DNA of 64,000 nucleotides from the NCBI GenBank assembly GCA_030280995.1, contig JASXTE010000005.1, positions 1,364,001-1,428,000 on the forward strand. The letters run 5' to 3'. This DNA comes from Hemileia vastatrix (taxonomy: Eukaryota > Basidiomycota > Pucciniomycetes > Pucciniales > Zaghouaniaceae). A program made the position numbers and the translations under genes. Below are positions 9,600 through 21,300 of the stretch, piece after piece. The notes under the pieces are model-generated. The model saw only the letters and a program-made list of their open reading frames with translations. It ran no database searches and was not told where the DNA came from. Position 1 is the first letter of the stretch. Each line of letters starts with the position of its first letter.

Positions 9600-10681
9600 T
9601 GTGGTCTTCCAACATTGGCAGAGGCCTTTGTTGGTCTGTTTGACGCTGTTTTGGTATGTCTTAATTGAGATTAGTTGAAGAAATGGGTTTTTTTCTGGTT
9701 TTATACAGTGAATATTGGGACTATGGGTATGTGGGTACTTCCATTGGATAGCCCCAATTTTTCTCTATATTTCATGTTTAGATGACATTTTTCATATTAT
9801 AAGTTTTAAGGGGTCATTTGCTCACTTTTCATTTCTAAAAGATAGCTGTTTAATTTTGTTTTTTGTGTTTTAAAGGCTAACCTTAAGTCTTAGGGTTAAG
9901 TGCTTAGTACCATTAAGTAGAGCTAATTTGGCTCTATATTTTATGTCTCAATGTTGTCATAGCTTAATTTTGAGTTTTAAGGGTTTTGGTAGTTGTGGTG
10001 GATTTTTCTAAGTATTTTGGGCTTTATTGGAGGTTTTTGGTGGTTTTCTGGCTTCAGGGAGGTCTGGCTGCTTCTAGGCGGGCTGCCCGCCTTGGTTATA
10101 GAAGGCTGGGGAGCACTTTTAGAGGGTTTTTATTCAATTTAGCTTCCAAAAGTGCCAAATTTGTTGCTGTGCATGGATTTTTTAGATGGTGGTCTGTGTG
10201 TACATACTGAATAAGACAGTTTGGGGCAACTTTAATTATCATACAACCATCTGGGGGTGATATCATTGTTCTCACTTAGTTTTAAATGTTTTTTAGCCAC
10301 AATTAGCTGTGTTTAATGCAAGGTTAGTTATTCATTTAACTCATCTTTGGAAACTGGTTTCTCTGGTGTAGCTTTGCAACCTGCGTCAAGTATTACTGCT
10401 GTTTTATGTGCAACAAGTGCACAGTGTTTGTTTTTCTGGTGTGGATCTATCTGCATTTCAGGTTTCTGGTTCTTTGTTTCTCAGTGGTCTGCTGTTGGCT
10501 ACTGTCTTGACTTGTTAAGCAATCAAGAAGTGTGTTGGAAGGGGTATAGTAACATTCTCTATTTTTGCTGTAGCAAATAAATCTCACATGGTATTTCTAT
10601 AAGGTACAGGGATTTTTCTCTCCAGTTTTACTCCAACTCCCTTGGTCAAGGCCTATAGCTAGTACTATATGATTGTCTACA
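9600..10681 (+). repeat. Gyp-B copy 1 3' LTR
   Basis: A 1,082-bp LTR, TGTGGTCTTCCAACATTGG to GATTGTCTACA, collinear with those at 4997, 28,805 and 40,555/56,278. It ends directly against mid-gag of Gyp-A copy 2 (ACATTATTGTAGC), the right-hand junction of this element's insertion. The left junction is outside the window. Confidence 0.88.
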
Positions 10682-13600
10682 ACATTATTGTAGCTAGAAC
10701 TGAAACCATCAGAGATACTTCTGGGTTTATTAATATATGCAATAAAATATTATTGAACCACAAATATGAAACCAGGTATAATCATTACAAGAAAAATTTT
10801 GAGGTAGTAAATCCTACTACAAATAAGTTACCAGTGGAGAAGAAAAATATTCAGATCCCTTTGTCCCTAAGATACAAGAAAGTAAAACTGGCTACAAATG
10901 TAATGAACCTTGGGGTAAAGGTCATACTTGTAAGAAGAGAAAAAATTTTATTGAAACCTCACAAGATTTTGAACAAAGTAATAATGAAGATGAAAAGAAG
11001 GAGTCTAGTGAGGATTGTAAAAGTAAAATTTCTTAAAGTGATGGTGAAAATGAGATATACGTATTTGAACAAGATATTATGTTCCTGAATGATGCAATAC
11101 CTCAAACAGATACATCTTTAACTTCCATTGAGGAGGCTGAAATAATTAAAGACTTAAATCATGATACTTACAAAATCACACCTATTAGAGCACCTGTTAT
11201 TATATGTGGAAAAGGAATGAATGCCACTCTTTACACTGGGGCTTCAGGTAGTGTAGTTTCTGTTAATAATTTTATTAAACTTGATAATAAGTAGAAAGAG
11301 GAACTGGAACCTGTACAGACAAAGAACTGGAGGGGTGTTGGTTCAGTATTATATCCAATTGGAAAATATAAAAGTGCTATATTCTTTAAATATAATAGTG
11401 GATATGTAAGAGAGGATGTGATTTTTTAGTGATTGGTTTATTTATTGGAAATGACTTATTGAAAAAATTTGGCATCAAACTAGATCCTGCAAATAGCTGC
11501 TTCACTATAGGCATGAATGGAAAAAGAAAATTTAAGATTTGCTCTGAAAATTCAGTTTATTCCAATTCTCCTAAAAAAGGACAACACCAAGGTGGAAGAA
11601 CTACCTCTGAAGTGGTTTAATTGGAAAATAAAATCAAAAAAGCCTCTTTCAGTCCTCAACTCTCAAAAATTGAAGAAAACAATATTTTGAGATTGATAAA
11701 ATTTTATCCTATGGCATTTGCTCATGGTTCAAATGAACTAGCATTTGTCAAAGACCATGAGATGAAAATCTCTTTAATTTGTGGTTTGTATAATATTCCA
11801 GGAAGCTTGAAGAAGAAAACTTACCCAGCTTCTCCTGCAAAAAGGAAGGACATTGATGACAAACTTAAAATGTTGTTAGAAATGGGTATTGTTGAAAAAG
11901 TAGACACAACACCTAGGTATTGTGTTATTTCACCAGTTTTAATCTCATATTAAAAGGATAAGGCAAGATTATGTGGTGATTACAGAGCTCTGAATACATT
12001 TACTGTAGATGATATTTACCCTCTACCAAGGATAGCTTCTATCTATGCTACCTTACAAGGTGCAAGATATATTTCCTGTCTGGATGGAAAAAAAGGTTAC
12101 CACTACATTCCTGTGGAAAAGAGCTCTAAGAATTTCTTACTCATAACCACACACATGGGGATATATAAATATTTAAGAATGCCTTTTGGCCCACAGAATT
12201 TCCCTTCAGTCTTCCAAAAATTGATTGATAGTGTTTTTCTTCAGGAAAAGGTTGAAGGATGGCTTTTAGTCTACATTGATGAAATCATAGTGTTTAAAAA
12301 AACATATGGTGAACATTTAAATCACCTGAGTAGATTATTTCAAATAATGGATTAAATTAATATGAAAATTGCATTAAAGAAATGTAAGTTTGGGTTTCAA
12401 TCCTTGAAAGTACTTGGACTTGTTGTATCTGGATTATATATGTGTTTTGACCAGAATAAAGTTGCAGCAATAAAAAACATTAGTATACCTAAAAATGTGA
12501 AAGATGTTCAAATTTTTCTAAGTATGTGTGGATATTATAGGCAGTATATAAAAAACTACCAACCTATTGCAGCTCTTTTAACAACATTAATTGCAAAAAA
12601 TGAGGATTTGATTTGGAATAATGAAAGACAAAATGCCTTTGATAAATTAAAGGAATGTTTAATGTCACCTCCAATATTGGGACTGCCAGATTTTAACCTC
12701 CCTTTTATCTTGTGTACTGATGCAAGCTTTACAGGATTAGGTTCTGCTTTACAGCAAAAACAGATAATAAATGGTAAATTATCTGAAGTAGTTATCTGTT
12801 ATATATTCAGAACCTTAAGAAAGACAGAATTAAGGTATTGTGCCACCCATATGGAATCTTTAGCCATTGTGTGGGCCCTGGAAAAACTTCATTACTATCT
12901 GGAAGATCAGAATTTTGAATTAATAAAAGATTGAAGTGCAGTAAAATCATTACTAAACATGAAAACACCTAATAGGCACATGTTTAGATGTCAACTAGCT
13001 GTGCAAGAGCACATAAGAAGAATGAAAATAACTCACAGAGAAGGAAAATTTCATTCTAGTTTGGATTTACTATCCAGAAGACCTTTGCCAAATGATACTG
13101 ACAACCCAGCATATGTGCCTGAAAATAAGGTAATACATATATTTGGGATTTATATAGTGGATCTAGAGGAAGAATTTATGGAAACTATGTTAGAAAATTA
13201 TTCATCTGATAAAGATTTGTCTAAATTATATACCATCTTAAATGATCCAATAAAAGCCTCTTTGAGTGCATTAATTAAAACCTTACCCCAAAAGAATAAA
13301 AATGCATTGGAAAAAGGTAAACTTTCAATTGAAGATGGATACATATATTATGGAAAAAAAAGTTAATTAATGTAATAGTTATACCACCTTCAATGAAAGA
13401 TTTAATGTTATGTACTTGCCATGATGACATCTTAGCTGGTCATTTTGAATTAAAAAAACATTAAATAGAGTTAAAAATACAGCCTGGTGGATGAACATGA
13501 AAGAAGATGTACAAAAATACATTGACACATATGGCTCTTGTCAAAAATCCAAAAGAGTGACTGGGAGGAGATATGGGTTGTTACAACATATAGAGCAGCC

Positions 13601-14640
13601 CAAAGCTCCATGGGAAATTACAAACATGTACTTTGTCACTGGCTTTCCATTATTAGGAATAGAAAGTTTCAATTCTTGCTGGGTAATTGTAGATAGATTA
13701 ACAAAAATGTGTAAACTTATCCCTACCCATAAAGAGGTATCTTCAAAGGACTTGGAATTACTATGGTGGACTCAAATGATGAATACCTCTGCGCTCCCCA
13801 AAGCCATAATCTCTGACAGAGACCCTAAATTTACTTCATGTTTCTGTACATTTTTGATGGAAGTATCAGGTTGTCAATTGAAATTGTCTACAGCACACCA
13901 TCCATAAACTGATGAGCTGGCTGAGAGAATGATACAGACTCTGGAAGATATGATCAGAAGATATTTTGCCTTTGGATTAGAATACAAAGACAATTAGAAA
14001 TTCCCAAATGACTGAGTAACCTTAATTAATGGCCTTGAATTTTCTTATAATATAACAACTCATTATGTAACAGAGAAAAAACTATTTGAACTCTGGATGG
14101 GATATGTAGCAAATTTTCCAGTAAATCATTTATATAAATTACCAAGGTTAGATATACACCCTGGTACTAAATCTTTTATTCATATTTAGAAAATGTGTAG
14201 AAAGATAGCAGAAGAATGTATTTAAAAAGCATTTTAATATGAGAAAAAAAGTGGGATAAATCTCATAAAGAATTTGAATTCGAAAAAGGAGATTAGGTCC
14301 TAATTTCTAAAATACATTTTAACTTACAAGGTAATTTTAAATTGAAGGATACTTTTGTAGGCCCTTTTTTAGTTAATAAAAATGGCTGGTAAGAGTGCTG
14401 TGGAAGTCATATTAGATGCCCCATGTGATAAGAAACATCCAGTTTTCACTATCTCATTTTTAAAACCATACCATGCAAATGATCCTGACTTGTTTCCAAA
14501 AAGAAGATGAAGGCCTAAAAAGCAACCTGAAGAAATTTTGGAAATAGAAGATATTGAAAAAATACTCACGAAAAGAATCCTCACTAAAGAGATTGGAACT
14601 GAGCATTTATTAAAATATAAATAAAAATCAAATGAAGTGA
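10682..14640 (+). pseudogene. Gyp-A copy 2 gag-pol remnant (PR, RT, RNase H, IN, chromodomain)
   Basis: Begins inside gag at the codons matching DIIVARTETIRD of copy 1. The zinc knuckle is lost to frameshifts. Protease at about 11,230 has YTGA instead of DTGA, losing the catalytic Asp. RT spans about 11,621-12,360 (LCGDYRALN, MPFGPQNFPSVFQ) with VYIDE at 12,272 where YIDD is expected. RNase H has CTDAS near 12,714. Integrase occupies about 13,380-14,000, with VDRLTKM and ISDRDPKFTS, interrupted by a stop near 13,905. A chromodomain-like end follows (IEDIEKILTKR, then EHLLKYK) at about 14,540-14,640, which makes this a chromovirus. Many stops and frameshifts show it is dead. Its 5' half is missing because Gyp-B copy 1 is inserted at 10,681. 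Confidence 0.88.
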
Positions 14641-14875
14641 TAAATGGATACCTGAAAAAGAAAATTCTAATCTATTCTCCCTTATTGAAAAATTTAAACA
14701 AAAATATAATTCTTTTCAACCCGCTGAGGGATTACAAGCCAGTTCTCATAATATTTTATTATGTTTTATTTCTGTAAAGAATTAATCTTTAATGCTACAG
14801 AATTTTTTGAATACCTGAAAAATAAAATAAAAAAATGTATAACTCATCATTTTTATTGTTTTTTGGGTGGGTGAG
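14641..14875 (+). other. Gyp-A copy 2 end of internal region with polypurine tract
   Basis: AT-rich tail between the chromodomain remnant and the LTR. The last bases before the LTR, GGGTGGGTGAG, are a plausible polypurine tract for plus-strand priming. Confidence 0.45.
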
Positions 14876-16367
14876 TGTCAGCCTGGATATCCCCTGGACT
14901 GAGTAAAAATTACTTATAAATTATGTGAAACACATGGACTATACATGGGAACAATAAATAAAGGTTCACAAGTTTTATACATAAGTGAAAATTATGATAA
15001 AATACAATATATGCCATTATAACACCTTATATACATACATATATCCACCTTTTATAAGTATTATTTACTTAATATTAAGTTGTAATATTCTGGGGTAATC
15101 TTAAGAACATTAAAAATAAGTCTACATAATTTTTAAGTAGACTTAAAGCTGTTTTTTTCATTGTTTTATGTGAAAAACAAGAAATTTGCTTTAAATCACT
15201 TAAAAGTTGAATATATTTGCTATAAATTGAATAAGATTAAAAAATGCACCTTGAAAGATCAATATGTCTTATTTAGGACTATTGATTTGGCTACTCAGAT
15301 GCATAAAAAAACACTTTTCAAATTTGGTGTTTATCATGCCAGAAATGGCTACTGTTTACTGGCCACATACTGCCTGCATTTTTCCCATTTGAATAGCTTC
15401 ATTTTTAACAAATTTAGCTTGTTCATACTATAAGTACCCCACATTCTATTCCCACTGTTGGTAAACACACTAAAATAGGTGACAGGCGCTTATTTAGTGT
15501 CCTAATTTAATTATAGTTGCATTTACCTTATTATATGCACTAATTTAATTAATAACCTCAATATTAGTACCTTTAATTCACTACCACACCTAAATTTGCC
15601 TAAGTTGGTTAAGAATTTAACTGTGCAAGTTCCTTCCAAGGAATGCATGTAGTTACCCCACATCTCATGCCATTTTTTGGGTTTCTCAGTGGTTTCCCAG
15701 TCAGTATTGGCTATTTTTGGATGGGGATTTCATGTAGTATATTGTCATAACTAGCCCCATAATTTATACTGTTGATCCCCCTTAATATTGTGTAATATTT
15801 GGTTTTATTCTCTTTTTTTAGTCTTTTATTTTACATTATTACACTGATACACTCTCTTTTTTGCTTATTTGTTTATTTTGATGGATTATCCCTATTCCAC
15901 CAGTATTTTGGCAGATAATATAATTATAATTATTTTATTGGTCATTCTTTATGTTTTTGTATAGATTTATAAGCTAGAATGAAGCTTCATTAGCCATTTA
16001 TAGGACTGGTAAATTAAGAGTTTACATTGGAGGATGATTGGGTATAAAAGGAGGGTTTTTTTGGTCTTGTTTCTACATTCTTTATCATTACAATTAAAAT
16101 ATGTAACCAATACAATTAAAATACATATAAATAGTACTTTAAAGGTCTTTGAATAGTATCTGAATTATTAAATCTATTTCTCTACCAAATATAAGTATGT
16201 AACCCATTTATAATTAATGAGATTAAAATTATTGAGACCCTTATATTGAGTAATATTTTAATATGTATTGGATTTATACTACTGTATTCATATAGGACCA
16301 TTTAAATTTTCTAGACAGCCGGCTATTAAAGCTATTCAGGTCTCTTTACTTGAACTCAGCCTTAAAC
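14876..16367 (+). repeat. Gyp-A copy 2 3' LTR
   Basis: Starts TGTCAGCCTGGATATCCCC and ends near AGCCTTAAAC at about 16,367, a worn form of GCCTGACA. It is the reverse-complement partner of 3025-4524 along its full length, with a TATA box at 16,043-16,050. A near-palindrome CACTAAAATAGG..CTTATTTAGTG lies at about 15,466-15,497 and is also present in the other LTR. About 28 bp of unassigned sequence follow before Palin-1. Confidence 0.82.
16043..16050 (+). promoter_or_regulatory. TATA box in the Gyp-A copy 2 LTR
   Basis: TATAAAAG followed about 20 bp later by GTTTCTACATTC, at the same place as in copy 1. Reading is rightward, into Palin-1. Confidence 0.5.
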
Positions 16368-16967
16368 TTTCCTCCTCACTGTCTTCCAAGGCTTTCACCA
16401 CGGGAAATATAGGAATGAATTGCTAGCAATCCCCTCTCTTTAAATTTAGAGTGTCCCTTAATTATGCCAGGTTTATGAATACTTTATAAACATAAGTAAA
16501 TTAGAGTTAGATTTACATTAATTCTCAGATTGATTATAGACAGAATATCAACTGATTCCAAATTATGCACAAGTTGATCCTCCAGAACTTGATTTTGGTC
16601 CTCTTATGAGAACAAATTGAGCACAAATTGATCTAACCTAAGCTTATGCATATATAATAATTCAGGATACTTGCTCTATTAAATTTGATAATAAAAAAAA
16701 TATTGATGAATTTATATAAAAAAAATTATTATGTAAGATATTAAATTATAAATTTAGGCATCATAGGAGGGCACGTAATAGAACTTAATTATACTATGTG
16801 ACACCTTAATACTGTATCACGCAGTTTGAAACATTTAAAACAAAATGAGTCATAATGGGCAATGAAATTTCTTGGACAGACTCTTTCAAAACTAATACTG
16901 ACCATAATACACAAGTATGAAACCTTGGCATCTATCCAATAAAAGATTTTCCTTCTGATAAATGGAT

Positions 16968-18000
16968 TTTTCTCAGTTACTACCTGCTAAAAAGTGTCCT
17001 TCTGTGGTTTGTCTGACCTTCAGGGGGGTAATTTGGCCACATCACACTACTTCTATTTCCATGATTGACCAAAACATCATCCTCATTCCCATCTAAAGAG
17101 TTGATCTCATCTGACTGTGGCTGATCAAAGGGGTTTACCACAAGTTTAGCCAAAATTTTGGTGAACACTTTTTTGATGGATAGTGACTAACTTGTGCTTT
17201 CCAAAATTGTCCACCTCAAGTTAGGATAAACCTCAGGAGGATAAATTTATTATGAATACCAAATTGACTGAAGAATACTTTTGCCCTAGCTACTCTGCAT
17301 TATAAGAGTGTCCAACTGAGGTTTAGCCATAATTCAGGTAGACACTTTTGGAAAGGCACAGTCTGATGGGTTTAATATCTATAAATGGCAATAAGTATCA
17401 GTTTTTTATCAACATGGAGCTAGAATTAATTTAATATGGCCAAAGTGTCCACCTGAAGTTTGGCCAAAATACAGGTGGAAATTTTTATGAGGATTACTTG
17501 ATGAAATGAAGAAGAGTTGCAATTACTTTCCATCATAAAATTTTCAAACTTAAGTTTATCAAAAATTGTGGTGACACTTTTTCCAGATCCACTCATATGG
17601 GATCAACTCTCTATATGGCAATGAGAATTAATTTTTAATCAATCATGGCATTAGAAGTAATTTTATATGGAAAAACTTTCCACCTGATTTTTGGCCAAAA
17701 AAAAGTTGGAAATGTTTATGAGGAATACTAGATTAACTAAAGAAGACTTGCACCCTACTACTGTCCATCATAAAAGTGTCCACAAGAAGAATTCTCAAAC
17801 TTGTGGTTGACACCTTTGGCCTGGTCCAGCCATATGGGATCAATTGTGCATATGGAAATGAGGATTTAATTTGGTCAATCATGGTACTAGTAGTAATTTG
17901 ATATAGATATAGTGTCCAACTAATATTGGAAAAAAATCAGTTGAAAACTTCATTTAGTTTTTCAAAAAATCAAATTAAGTAAAATTTTATTCCTCATGAT
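16968..18000. repeat. Palin-1 left part: degenerate spaced hairpins
   Basis: No gene. Several weaker relatives of the array palindromes occur, for example AAGTGTCCACCTGAAG with a partner CAGGTGGA near 17,441-17,480, and GTGTCCAACTGAGG near 17,307. They are spaced about 140 bp apart and alternate with runs that resemble GATCAATTCTCTATATGG. They look like diverged ancestors of the 606-bp units. The equivalent in Palin-2 is at about 54,780-55,310. Confidence 0.55.
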
Positions 18001-18384
18001 GCCCATTTTATCCAACACCTCTTCTGAGCCTTGAAAGTAGGCATTTAGCTTGAATTTTGAATTTCATATAAAATCCCTATTATTCAACCTATTTATTTTT
18101 ATCCCTTTTTTTTCTTTTAGATATCAATTAATTTTATGTAAAACAAATCATTTTCATAATTTTTTACCTGTATTTAATAGAATTATTAAAGGTTTAACAT
18201 CACCCTGTAAGCATTTGGCACATGTTTTTTTGCTATAATAATAAAAATAATAATATACTGGTAACAAAAAATTGATCAAATGATAAAATATTAATAAAAC
18301 AGAAAGATAAAATACCAGTGGATATGTTTTAAAAAAATACCAGTTGCACTGAAGAAGAGCAGCACCCTAGATACTCACCATCAA

Positions 18385-21300
18385 AAAAGTGTCCAGCACA
18401 AGTTCGGCTGAACTTGTGCTGGACACTTTTGGTCAGTTGCAGTCATATGAGATCAATTCTTGCTATGGCAATGAAAAAAATTTTTTGGATAAAAAACTTC
18501 ACTAGAAGTAGTTTTACATAGCCAAATTTTCTACCTAGATTTCATCCAAACCACAGGTGCACAATTTTTTATCTTTGAAAAAAAGTCAATTTAGTACAAT
18601 TTATCCCTGATGGCTCTCATTCGCTTCAACACCTCTACTGGCCTTTGATAGTAGGAATATTACTTGGATTTATTTTTTCATATCTGATCCCTTTAACTTA
18701 ATTTTTTATTCCTAATATTGCTTTTGGATATCAATTAATAATTTTTATAATAAATTATTTTCATATTTTTATACATTTCTTTAATAATATTATAAATGGC
18801 ATAAAATCACCTGGTATGCATTTGGCACAGGAGTTTTTTCTATACTTATAAAATTAATAATATAATGGTGACCAAAAATTAATCAAATGATATTAATGAG
18901 TGAGGAACAAATATAAAATACCAGTAGAAATGTTTGTAAGAAATAATAGGTAAACTGAAGAATAATTCTACCCTAGCTACTCTACATTAAAAAATTATCC
19001 AGCACAAGTTCGGCTGAACTTGTGCTGGTACTTATGGTCAGGTGCAGTCAGATGGGAGCAATTCTCTCTATGGAAATGAAGATAAATTTTTGATAAAAAA
19101 TTACACTAGAAGTAGTTTGATATGGCAAAATTTTCATGCTGAAGTTTTGGTAAAGCTCAAGTGGATTTTTTTTTATTTTTACAAAAAAGAAAATTTAGTG
19201 CAAGTTTAGCCCTGATTGTTCTAATTTAATTCAACATCTCTTTTTCTGTTTATGGCAGGAATTTAACTTGGATTTTAATTTTTATCTTTGATTTCTTTTA
19301 TTTTACTTTATTCCTCTCTTATTGCTTTTGGATAGAAGTTTATTTTTTGTAAAATAAATCATTTTCATATTTTTTTACCTTTATTTAATAATATTATAAA
19401 AGGTGTAACATCACCCAGTATTCATTTGGCACACAATTTTTTGCTATACTGATAATATTAATAATATAATGGTGACAAAAAATTAATCAATTGATAAATA
19501 TGAGTGAGGCACAAAGATTTAATAACAATGGAAATGTTTATAAGAAATTTCAGATGATTAAAAATGACTTGCACCCTGAATACTTTTCATGATAAAAGTG
19601 TCCAGCACAAGTTTTGCCAAACTTGTGATGGACACTTTTGGTTGCATGCCGTCAGACGCAATCAATTCTTTTTATGGAAATGAGACTGAATTATCACTCC
19701 ATCATTGCACTGAAAGTAGTTTTACATAGACAAATTGTCCCCTGGAAGTTTTTCCAAACCTAAGGTAGACAATTTTTTCCTTTGGTAAAAAGTAAATTTT
19801 ATCCATGTTAATCTATGATGGTGCCCATTTTTTCTGAAGCCTCTACTGGCTCATGATAGCAGAAATTATACTTAATATCTTTATTTCATGTTTGATCTCT
19901 TTAATTTTAATCTTACCCTTTTATTTATCCTTTAGATTTTAAATATCAATTTTATTTTGGTAAAACTGATAACTTTCACATTTTTTTATATTTATTATAT
20001 TATATTATTAAAGTTGTAAATTCATCCAGTGTACATTCATTGCACATTTTTTTGCTATACTAAAAACATTAATAATATAATGGTGACTAAAAAATAATCA
20101 AATAATAAATATGGATGACACAGAAAGATCAAATACCCATAGACATTTTTAAAATGAATATAAGATTAACTGAAGAAGACTTTCACCCTAGCTACTCTCC
20201 ATCATAGAAGTGTCCAGCACAATTTCAGCTGAGCTTGTGCTGGACACTTTTGGTTGCATGCAGTCAGATGGGATAAATTTACTCAATGGAAGTTAAAATG
20301 AATTTTTGCTCAATCATTGCACAAGAAGTAGCTTTATACTGCTATACTATCCTCCTGATTTTTTGGAAAACATCAGGTGGACACTTTTATTAATTTTTAA
20401 AAAAAAGAAAAAATATTCCAAATCTAGAACTGGTGGTGCAAATTTGGTCTGAAAACTCAAATTATCTTTGATGGCAGAAATTTTATTTGAATGTTTAATT
20501 TCATATTTAATCACTTTTATTTTACTTTTTTATTCCTGTTTTTGCTTTCAAATATCAATTTATTTATTGTAAAACTAATAATTTTCATATTTTTTTACTT
20601 TTATTTAATAAGATTATGAAAGATGTAGCATCTACCAGTATGCATTTGGCTTACAAATTTTTTCAATACTAATAACTTTAATATTATAATGGTGAAAAAC
20701 AATGAATCAAATGATAAATATGAATGACACAGAAAGATCATATACAAGTGGATTTGTTTATAAGGAATACCTGAGGAACTGAAGAAGACCTGCACCCTAG
20801 ATACTCACCATCATAAAAGTGTCCAGCATAAGTTCGGCCGAACTTGTGCTGGACACTTTTGGTTGCATGCAGTCAGATGGGATAAATTACTCTATGGAAA
20901 TGAAAATGACATTTTGCTCAATCATTGCACAATAAGTAGTTTGATATTGCCAAAATGTCCTCCTGATGAATTTTCAAAACTCATCAGGACACTTTCTTTG
21001 GTTTAACAAAAAATAAAATATAGTGCAAGCTTAGCCCTGGTGGTGCACATTTGATCTAACACCTCTACTTGTTATTGATAGTGGGAATTTTCCTTATATT
21101 TTTTTTCTTATTTTATCCCTTTTATTTTACTTTTTTATTGCTCATATTGCTTTGGATATCAATTTTTAATTTTTAAAATAAATAGTTTTCATACTCTTAT
21201 ACCTTTATTTAATAATATATGATTAAAGGTGGAACACCACCTGGTATGCATTTTTCACACAAGTTATTACTATAGTAATAACGTTAACAATATAATGATG

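Larger units (their letters stand above)
4525..10681 (+). mobile_element. Gyp-B copy 1: 3' region and 3' LTR of a truncated Ty3/gypsy element
   Basis: This segment is homologous to the 3' end of the Gyp-B copy at 28,805-40,798: non-coding 3' region (4525-4996 and 6078-9599), a solo LTR inserted at 4997-6077, and the element's own 3' LTR at 9600-10,681. No gag or pol is present; the 5' half would lie left of the window, beyond Gyp-A copy 1, which appears to have inserted at 4525. The right end joins directly to mid-gag of Gyp-A copy 2, so this element probably inserted into that one. The first ~150 bp match the other copy only weakly. Confidence 0.75.
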
